Assembly: GCF_902686445.1 (NCBI RefSeq)
Contig: NC_062227.1
Location: 25,164,777 to 25,228,776, forward strand
Direction: 5' to 3'
Source: Sciurus carolinensis
Taxonomy: Eukaryota; Chordata; Mammalia; Rodentia; Sciuridae
DNA: 64,000 nt
How positions within the stretch are numbered: position 1 is the stretch's first letter; every line of letters begins with the position of its first letter. Below are positions 56,625 through 64,000 of the stretch, one piece after another. Both the position numbers and the translations under genes were made by a program. The notes beneath the pieces were generated by a model. It had not been told where the DNA came from. It saw only the letters and a program-made list of their open reading frames with translations, and searched no databases.

Positions 56625-57646
56625 CTAAGGTAGTTCCTCCCTTTGCTGACCTAAATTCTTGTTTTTAATTTCCTCCTCTTGGAATATTTTGTTGAGAACA
56701 TTCTGTAGCATAGGCTTTCTATTTATAAATTCTTTTAACTTTTGTTTGTCACAGAAGGATTTTATTTCATTTTCAAATCTGAAGGTTAGTTTTGCTGGGT
56801 ATAGGATTCTTGGTTGACAACCATGTTCTTTCAGAGCTTGAAATATGTTGTTCCAGGCTCTTCTGGCTTTTAGAGTCTGGGTGGAGAAGTCTGCTGCTAT
56901 CCGTATTGGTTTCTCCCTAAATGTAATCTGATGCTTTTCTCTCACGGCCTTCAAAATCCTATCTTTATTTTGAATGTTAGGCATTTTCATTATAATGTGC
57001 CTTGGTGTGACTCTGTTGTGATTTTGTGCATTTGGTGTTCTGTAAGCCTCTTGTATTTGATTTCCCATTTTGTTCTTCAGGTTTGGGACATTTTCTGATA
57101 TTATTTTATTGAATAGTTTGTTCATTCCTTTGGTTTGTGTCTCTGTGCCTTCCTTAATCCCAATAATTCTTAAATTTGGTCTCTTCATTATGTCCCATTA
57201 TTCTTGGAGATTCTGTTCATGATTTCTTACCATCTTCTCTGTTTGGGCAACTTTATTCTCAAGATCAAATATTTTGTCTTTATTGTCTGAGGTTCTGTCT
57301 TCCAAGTGGTCTAGTCTTTTGGTGATGCTTTCCATTGAGTTTTTTATTTGGTTTATTGTTTCCTTCATTTCAAGGATTTGCATTTGATTTTTTTTTTGAG
57401 AATCTCTATCTCTTTGTTGAAATGATCTTTTGCTTCCTGCAGTTGCTCTTTCAGCTTATTGGTATTATCATTCATTGCCTGCATTTGCTCTCTTATCTCA
57501 TTCTTTGCTTCACGAATCATCATAATCATGTATAATCTGAAGTCCTTTTGTGACATTTCTTCTAATATACTGTCATTGGATTCTATTAATATAGAATCTA
57601 GATTTGTTTGGATCATTTTCTTCCCTTGTTTTTTCATGTTGTTCAT
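56625..57646 (-). pseudogene. L1-GH ORF1, broken, older subfamily
   Basis: Start 'MNNMKKQGKKMIQTNLDS'. The coiled coil has a single 11-residue unit ('EIREQMQAMND') and ends in a frameshift near 57365-57400. An open part of 187 codons at 56625-57188 covers the RRM and C-terminal domain ('TPRHIIMKMPN', 'AVREKHQITFREKPIRIAAD', 'ARRAWNNIFQALKEHG') and ends 'GQQREELP'. The RNA-binding half is the best preserved ORF1 part in this window. Confidence 0.92.
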
Positions 57647-58623
57647 GTATCTTCCCCTCTAGCAGTGCAGATCTGGGGTATTGCAGATTTCCCCCTATAG
57701 GCTTATAGTGGCCCTATAGTTTTCCAAAACCTTTTCTTTAAGGTGAGATCAATATTAGCAGTGCCCAATTCAGACACTATGCAATCCTAGACCAAATAGT
57801 CCCTATGAGGACAATAACAATATTGTCATAATAAACAGAATGAGTTCAAATATTATCTTCAGTAAAACAAACAGATTTGCAATAAGGTCTGCAGTTTCTA
57901 ATAGAGGACAAAGAGGATGCAGAGGGATGTAGAATGTAGTTGTTAATGGGATAAGAGAAGAGTATACAGAAGTTCTAGATAATAGAAAGTGTGAGAGTGT
58001 AAGCAAAAGAAATTGGATGTTAGCATGCAAAAAAGGGAGAAAGAGGCTCTGAGGGAACAGGTAAACAAAAGGAAAAGAGAGCAAGAACAGTAAAGAAATA
58101 AAAACTTAAATTTTTTCAATAAGGAGAAAAAAAATCTATAGTATAACAGTCATATAGTAATGAAACCTCCCAGACTTCAGTAGCCTGATGCATGAGAGGT
58201 ACCTGACAACGAGCTTCAAGTCTCCAGCTGGCGTCTCAGGATGGGATTTGCCCCACCTAAAGATCGGAGCTATGGCTTCCAAGATTATCGAAGAGGGCCT
58301 CTCTGGCTTCAAAATGTGTTGGCAAATGGGGAGCTGCAGCTCAGGGTGTGGACGTGGTCAGCTGGAGGTCCTGGAGGCGGGGTGCAGTTGGTCAGGCAGG
58401 GGTCCTGGAGATCGGGTGTGTTTGGTGTGGTTGTGGGATCCTGGAGGCTGGGTGCAATCAGTCAGTCTGGGGTCCCGGTGATAGGGCGCAGTCAGTTGGT
58501 GTGGGGGTCCTGGTGGCAGGGAGCAGTCAGTCTATGTGAGGGTCCCAGAGGCAGGGAGCTATGGGTTAGGCTGAGGGATCCTGGAGACGGGGCTTAGTCA
58601 GTCTGGCCGGGGGCCTGGCGTTG
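57647..58623 (-). promoter_or_regulatory. L1-GH 5' UTR with about 35-45-bp GC-rich repeats
   Basis: Near ORF1 it is AT/purine-rich (57700-58140). The distal part 58350-58615 consists of roughly seven imperfect units with plus-strand landmarks 'ggtcctggagg', 'cgggtgcag' and 'cagtcagtctg'. Neither part resembles the 5' UTRs of L1-A, B, C or E, apart from the short 'cttcagtagcctga' segment. Promoter role inferred from position. Confidence 0.7.
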
Positions 58624-58637
58624 ATGAGTGCACACTT

Positions 58638-58924
58638 AACACATAATTAACTATTGATTTTTTAAAGCATTCAAATTGGATAATTCAGGCCCAAAACAAA
58701 AATGTTACCAAAGTGGCTAACCTGATACAAGTAAAATGAAATCTGGAGCAGCTGTGCTGATGAGCTGTGAATGAAGGTTAGGAGTCTTACAGGAATTTTA
58801 GTGTCAGTATCTTAGTTTCTTATATGTAGCTGGAGTTTGGTTAATTTACCAAATGCTATAGTTTCAGATAACTAAATTTATACTAAACTTCTAAAAGTTA
58901 TGGGATCATATAGTGTTTAAAGAG
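58638..58924. other. Unassigned unique sequence
   Basis: AT-rich sequence between the L1-GH right TSD and a MIR. No recognised repeat or coding potential. Confidence 0.5.
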
Positions 58925-59118
58925 GGACTCAGGTTTTACTGCCTGGGTACTTGCCTGTTGTGCAACCTTGACAAATTACTTAACCCCTCTGTGTTTCCTC
59001 TATCCCAGAATGGGGGTAATTGTGGTCATTGGGTTGTTCTGCATGTTATTTGCAAGTGTATGTTACAGGACTGGTAACTGTGTCTGGTATGTGTACTCAA
59101 GTAATGTTAGCTGTTAAT
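58925..59118 (+). mobile_element. MIR SINE, plus strand
   Basis: It reads in MIR order: 'actgcctgggtacttgcct', 'gtgcaaccttgacaaatta', 'cttaacccctctgtgtttc', 'agaatgggggtaattgtgg', 'gttgttctgcatg' and 'gtaatgttagctgttaata'. MIR is a mammal-wide tRNA-derived SINE fossil. Its survival marks this as old unique DNA next to the L1-E insertion. Confidence 0.9.
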
Positions 59119-59152
59119 ATTAACACCATGAAGAAGGATCAATAATTCATGC

Positions 59153-60666
59153 AGGACTCAGAGCAACCACTGGGGCTCTGGGCGGCTGCCTGAGGAGGAG
59201 CAGCGTGGTGAGCTGTTTGAACTCAGAGCTCTCCTGAACACCGGGAGGTTGCCCGGAGGAAGAGGAGGAGCGCAGCAGGTCGCTTGGTCTAGGAGTGACT
59301 GCATCAGAGCCACAGGCGGTTGCCAGAGGAGGAGCTGCGTGGCGAGCTGTTTGAACTCAGAACGACCGCTCCAGAACACCGGTGGCCTGCCTGGAGGAGG
59401 AGCGCAGTGGGTCGCTTGGTCTAGGAGTGACTGCATCAGAGCCACAGGCGGTTGCCAGAGGAGGAGGCGAGTGGTGAGTTGATTGGACTAAAAGCGACCG
59501 CTCCTGAACACCGGTGGCCTGCCTGGAGGAGGAGCGCGGTGGGTCACTTGGTCTCGGAGCCACCGCTCCTGATCACCCGGGGGGCTACCCCGAGGAGGAG
59601 GAGGAGGAACAGGGCGGGTCACTTGGACTCGGAATGGGTCGCTTGGTCTAGGAGTGACTGCATCAGAGCCACAGGCGGTTGCCAGAGGAGGAGGCGAGTG
59701 GTGAGTTGATTGGACTAAAAGCGACCGCTCCTGAACACCGGTGGCCTGCCTGGAGGAGGAGCGCGGTGGGTCACTTGGTCTCGGAGCCACCGCTCCTGAA
59801 CACCCGGGGGGCTACCCCGAGGAGGAGGAGGAGGAACAGGGCGGGTCACTTGGACTCGGAATGACTGCCTAGGGCTACGGGCGGTTGGCGGGAGGAGAAG
59901 ACGCGAAGTGAGTTGCTTGGACTCCTAGTGACTGTGTCGGAAACCGGGCGGCTGTCCGGAGGAGGAGGTGTGTGGCGGGTCTCTGGGTATCGGAGCTATT
60001 GTATGGAGCTCCAGGTGGCGGCTCAGAGGAGGGGCCGCATAGCCAGGCGATTGGGTGCAGAGCAGGGTCCGAGGAGCTAGGTGGCTTCTTGCTGGAAGAG
60101 CTGCACAGAGACATGCCTAGGGGTGGGGCGAAATTTCCAGGACTGCGGGCAGATTCTCTGGGAGAGGCAGCCTAAGGAGACTCGCCTGCGAAGGGTGAGG
60201 CTCCCAGGCCCAGGAGGTAGGTCCGGGCCCCTGGGAACGTTGCAGAGGAAGACAGCCCAGCCCACGTGGTAGTTGTAGATTGAGGGGAACCTCTAGGAGG
60301 GCAACTGACCAGCGAGACGTCCCCACCGAGTGAGTCTTCCCTGTCGGGGGAGGTTTTCCCACAGGGACGGTAAAACCAGAGACACAGGCACAAACAGGAC
60401 TTGCCTCAGCCCACAGCCTAGTTCCCCATTGGATGACCATTGGTCGACAAGTGGAGACACCTCTGCCCACTAGCAGGGAATATAACCCACCTGAGGGTCA
60501 CCACCCCTAGAGAGGCAGCTTCTTTGTGGAGCTCCGCATTATCAACTTCCTCCAAGACTTCAGGCTACTGAAGGATAAGAGGGGATATACTAGCAATCTT
60601 CAGGGACATTATAAGTGGATAGAGGAAATCTGCAATATCTTAATGACCCACTGATTCCTGAACAAT
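59153..60666 (+). promoter_or_regulatory. L1-E 5' UTR with an expanded monomer array
   Basis: About 13 imperfect units keyed by 'ttgg(a/t)ct...gag' recur from 59155 to about 60000, each ending in 'gcctggaggaggag'-like text. They are related to the five monomers of L1-C. A 227-bp block is duplicated (59409-59635 and 59636-59862). From about 60040 onward the sequence is collinear with L1-C and leads into ORF1. Confidence 0.82.
59409..59862 (+). repeat. 227-bp tandem duplication, two copies, near identical
   Basis: The block starting gggtcgcttggtctagg at 59409 recurs at 59636. The copies differ at one position that I can see (gatcacccgg versus gaacacccgg, near 59570/59797). Each holds about three and a half monomers. 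Confidence 0.95.
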
Positions 60667-61678
60667 ATGAGAAAACAAGGGAAGAAAATGCCCCAAACAA
60701 ATCTAGATGTTACATCAATAATATCCAACGACAGCATGGCAGAAGAAATGACAGACAGGGAGTTCAGAATGTACATAATTAAAATGATTAGGGAAGCAAA
60801 CGATGAGATGAAAGAGCAAATGCAGGCATTGAATGATCGCACCAATCGACAGTTAACAGAGCAAATTCAGGAAGCAAAGGATCATTTCAATAAAGAGTTA
60901 GAGATATTGAAAAAAAACCAAACAGAAATCCTTGAAATGAAGGAAACAATAAACCAAATTAAGAACTCCATAGAAAGCATAACCAATAGGATAGAACAGC
61001 TGGAAGACAGAACTTCAGATATTGAAGACAAAATATTTAACCTCGAAAACAAAGTTGAACTAACAGAGAAGATGGTAAGAAATCATGAACAGAATCTGCA
61101 AGAACTATGGGATATCATGAAAAGGCCAAATCTGAGAATTATTGGGATTGAGGAAGGCTTAGAGAAACAAACCAAAGGAATGAACAATCTATTCAATGAA
61201 ATAATATCAGAAAATTTCCCAAATCTGAAGAATGAAATGGAAAATCAAGTTCAAGAGGCTTATAGGACTCCAAATACACAAAATTACAACAGACCACACC
61301 AAGGCACATTATAATGAAAATACCTAACATACAAAATAAAGACAGAATTTTAAAGAATGTGAGAGAAAAGAACCAAATTACATTCGGGGGAAACCAATAC
61401 GGATATCAGCAGATTTTTCAATCCAGACGCTAAAAGCTAGAAGGGCCTGGAACAACATTTTTCAAGCTCTGAAAGAAAATGGATGCCAACCAAGAATCTT
61501 ATACCCAGCAAAACATACCTTCAAATTTGACGATGAAATAAAATCATTCCATGATAAAAAAAAGCTAAAAGAATTTACAAAAAGAAAGCCAGCGTTACAG
61601 AACATTCTCAGCAAAATATTTCATGAGGAAGAGATAAAAAACAAAGAAGCAAATCAGCAAAGGGAGGAATTATCCTAA
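60667..61678 (+). pseudogene. L1-E ORF1, one frameshift
   Basis: Start 'MRKQGKKMPQTNLDV'. Open for 215 codons: N-terminus, coiled coil with a single 'EMKEQMQALND' unit and long heptads ('NQIKNSIESITNRIEQLEDR'), and the RRM start. A missing C near 61292-61296 shifts 'NRPTPRHII' to 'NRPHQGTL' and stop. The C-terminal domain continues in another frame to TAA at 61676-61678. Apart from this it is the best preserved ORF1 N-terminus. Confidence 0.92.
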
Positions 61679-61736
61679 AGGAACTGTCAAATAAAGGAGG
61701 AACCAAGATGTGTCAAAAATTTTAAATATGAACCAA

Positions 61737-64000
61737 ATGACTGGGAATACAAATCATATCTCAATAATAACTCTGAATGTTAATGGCCTGAATTCATCAA
61801 TCAAAAGACATAGACTGGCAGAATGGATTAAAGAGAAAGATCCAACAATATGTTGCCTGCAAGAGACTCACCTCATAGAAAGAGATACCCATAGACTAAA
61901 GGTGAAAGGATGGGGAAAAACATACCATGCACATGGACTCAACAAAAAAGCTGGAGTATCCATCCTCATTTCAGATAATGTGGACTTCAAGCCAATGTTA
62001 TCAGAAGGGATAAAGAAGGACATTTCATACTGCTTAAGGGAAGCATAAATCAGCAAGATATAACAATCATAAACATCTATGCCCCAAACAGTGGCTCATC
62101 CATGTATGTTAAAAAAATCCTTCTCAATTTTAGAAACCAAATAGACCATAACACAATAATACTAGGTGATTTTAACACGCCTCTCTCACCATTGGACAGA
62201 TCTTCCAAACAAAAATTGAACAAAGAAACCATAGATCTCAATAACACAATCAATAATTTAGACTTAACAGACATTTATAGAACATACCATCCAACGAAGA
62301 GCGAATACACTTTCTTCTCAGCAGCACATGGATCTTTCTCTAAAATAGACCATATATTATGCCACAAAGCTAATGTTAGCAAATACAAGAAGATAGAGAC
62401 ACTACGTTGTATTCTATCAGATCATAATGGATTGAAGTTAGAAATAAATGAAAGAGTAAAAAACAGAAACTACTCCAACACCTGGAGATTAAACAATATG
62501 CTATTATATAATGAATGAATAACAGAAGATATTAGGAAGGAAATTAAAAAATTCTTAGAGGTAAACGAGAACAAAGAAACATCATATCAAAATCTCTGGG
62601 ACACTATGAAAACAGTACTTAGAGGAAGATTTATTTCATGGAGCGCATTTCCTAAAAGAAGTAAAACTCAAAAATAAATGACCTAACACTACAGCTCAAA
62701 GCCCTAGAAAAAGAAGAGCAGACCAACACCAAAAGTAGTAGAAGACCGGAAATATTTAAACTCAGAGCTGAAATCAACGAAATTGAAACAAAAGAAACAA
62801 TACAAAAAATTGACAAAATAAATAGTTGGTTCTTCGAAAAAATAAACAAAATTGATAAACCTTTAGCCACAATAACAAAGAGAAGACGAGCGAAAACACA
62901 AATTACTAAAATTCAGAATGAACAAGGAAATATCACAACAGACATGACTGAAATACAAAACATAATTAGAAGCTATTTTGAAAACCTATACTCCAACAAA
63001 ATAGAAAATTTCAAAGATATCAACAGGTTTCTAGAGACATATGAATTGCCTAAACTGAACGAGGAGGACATACACAATTTAAATAGACCAATTTCAAGTA
63101 ATGAAATAGGAGAAGTCATCAAAAGCCTACCAACAAAGAAAAGTCCAGGACCAGATGGGTTCTCAGCCGAGTTCTACAAAACTTTTAAAGAAGAACTCAT
63201 TCCAATACTCCTCAATGTATTCCATAAAACAGAAGAGGAGGGAACCCTCCCAAACTCATTCTATGAAGCCAATATTACCCTGATACCTAAACCAGACAGA
63301 GACACCTCGAGGAAAGAAAATTTCAGACCAATATCCTTAATGAACATTGACGCAAAAATTCTCAACAAAATTTTAGCAAATTACATACAAAAACATATTA
63401 AAAAGATAGTGCACCATGATCAAGTGGGTTTCATCCCGGGGATGCAAGGTTGGTTCAACATCAGGAAATCAATAAATGTAATTCACCATGTCAATAGACT
63501 TAAAGTCAAGAATCAAATGATTATTTCGATGGATGCAGAAAAAGCATTTGATAAAATACAGCACCCCTTCATGCTCAAAACACTAGAAAAAATAGGGATA
63601 GTGGGAACATTCCTTAACTTTGTAAAGGCCACCTACACTAAGCCCATGGCTAATATCATTCTAAATGGTGAAAAACTGAAAGCATTCCCTCTAAAAACTG
63701 GAACAAGGCAGTGATGCCCTCTTTCACCACTTCTGTTCAATATCGTCCTTAAAACTCTAGCCAGAGCAATTAGACAGACCAAAGAAATTAAAGGGATACG
63801 AATAGGAAAAGAAGAACTCAAACTATTCCTATTTGCTGATGATATGATTGTATACCTAGAGGAACCAGGAAATTCCACCAGAAAACTTTTAGATCTCATA
63901 AGTGAATTCAGTAAAGTAGCGGGATATAAGATCAATGCACATAAATCTAAGGCATTTTTGTACATAAGCGATGAATCTTCAGAAAGAGAAATTAGGAAAA
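61737..64000 (+). pseudogene. L1-E ORF2, partial at window end, broken
   Basis: ATG at 61737 ('MTGNTNHISIITLNVNG'). Endonuclease blocks 'CCLQETHLIERD' and 'GDFNTPLSPLDRSS' are present. A frameshift near 61996 and a TGA at about 62516-62518 break it. The RT region is open from 62944 to 63714 ('[17 protein letters not shown]', '[18 protein letters not shown]'). A GGA to TGA change at 63712-63714 stops it in the RQGCP motif. After that '[15 protein letters not shown]' is intact to about 63880. The end lies beyond 64000. Confidence 0.93.

Larger units (their letters stand above)
52163..58623 (-). mobile_element. L1-GH: chimeric full-length L1, minus strand, 14-bp TSD
   Basis: The repeat atgagtgtacactt (52149-52162) recurs as atgagtgcacactt (58624-58637), so the whole 6.46 kb behaves as one insertion. 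Its left 350 bp (52163-52512) is an L1 3' end without hexamers. A second L1 3' end begins at 52513, and from there a complete L1 body runs to 58623. From 52513 to about 54180 it is close to L1-A; from about 54180 to 58623 it is clearly more diverged. It is therefore a mosaic, discussed in the findings. Confidence 0.88.
59153..64000 (+). mobile_element. L1-E: L1, plus strand, running off the window
   Basis: 5' UTR (59153-60666), ORF1 (60667-61678) and ORF2 from 61737 to the window end at the 'SERE IRK'-equivalent codons after the RT core. Few mutations, with long open pieces. The 5' end starts inside the monomer array and lacks the CAAGATGGCGG start of L1-C, so it is probably 5'-truncated. The 3' end and TSD are outside the window. 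Confidence 0.93.

Noticed and set aside
59158..59790. Several Arg/Pro/Ser-rich open frames of 60-118 codons on both strands in the L1-E 5' UTR, and similar ones at 26826-27431, 45109-45395 and 58188-58597.
   Set aside because: They arise from GC-rich tandem repeats with few stops. They repeat with the monomers and match no protein family.
1..64000. A bacterial, phage, CRISPR or defence system.
   Set aside because: No prokaryotic gene density, ribosome binding sites or spacer-repeat arrays. The content is mammalian retrotransposons throughout.

Overview
This is a vertebrate nuclear window with no intact host gene that I can see. It is most likely intergenic DNA of a squirrel-family rodent (Sciuridae: ground squirrel, marmot or relative). 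The lineage call rests on three things. Many LINE-1 (L1) copies share one recognisable 3' UTR. Several tRNA-Ala/BC1-type ID SINEs are present. A composite SINE recurs that joins a 7SL-derived B1-like part to an ID-like part. Much older mammal-wide L1 copies, one MIR SINE and several LTRs form the background. There is no CRISPR array, operon or bacterial feature.

Layout. 1-9.7 kb: ancient L1 copies, almost all on the minus strand, cut by ID and composite SINEs, one LTR and two plus-strand L1 3' ends. 9.7-17.85 kb: one ancient minus-strand L1 holding three nested insertions: a composite SINE, a processed ARPP19 pseudogene, and L1-A (12626-17545, exact 13-bp target-site duplication, TSD). 17.85-25 kb: an LTR (17850-18227), two overlapping older L1s with a 90-bp exact internal duplication, and a second LTR. 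25.3-34.1 kb: ancient L1, then full-length plus-strand L1-C (26607-32905) directly followed by 5'-truncated L1-D. 34.2-39.6 kb: old LINE pieces, two LTRs, a SINE and about 2.2 kb of unassigned sequence. 39.65-45.49 kb: near full-length minus-strand L1-B. 46-52 kb: short L1-F, a composite SINE, ancient L1 with an LTR and an ID insertion. 52.16-58.62 kb: a mosaic minus-strand L1 (L1-GH) inside one 14-bp TSD. 58.9-59.1 kb: MIR. 59.15 kb to the end: plus-strand L1-E with a long tandem-repeat 5' UTR, running off the window.

The biology here is that of retrotransposons. L1 ORF1p is a coiled-coil RNA-binding chaperone; ORF2p carries an endonuclease, a reverse transcriptase (FADD and RQGCPLSP motifs visible) and a C-terminal Cys-rich segment. 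This machinery, acting in cis for L1 and in trans for SINEs and mRNAs, explains the SINEs and the ARPP19 retrocopy. Every L1 ORF seen here is broken by stops, frameshifts or deletions, so none of these copies should be autonomous.

The observations most worth following are: (1) telomere-like TTAGGG arrays within the L1 3' UTR in at least four copies; (2) different, mutually unrelated, often tandemly repeated 5' UTRs attached to closely related L1 bodies; (3) a chimeric L1 whose young 3' half replaces part of an older element; (4) a 227-bp near-perfect promoter-repeat duplication; (5) a 90-bp exact ectopic copy inside L1; and (6) an in-place micro-inversion.
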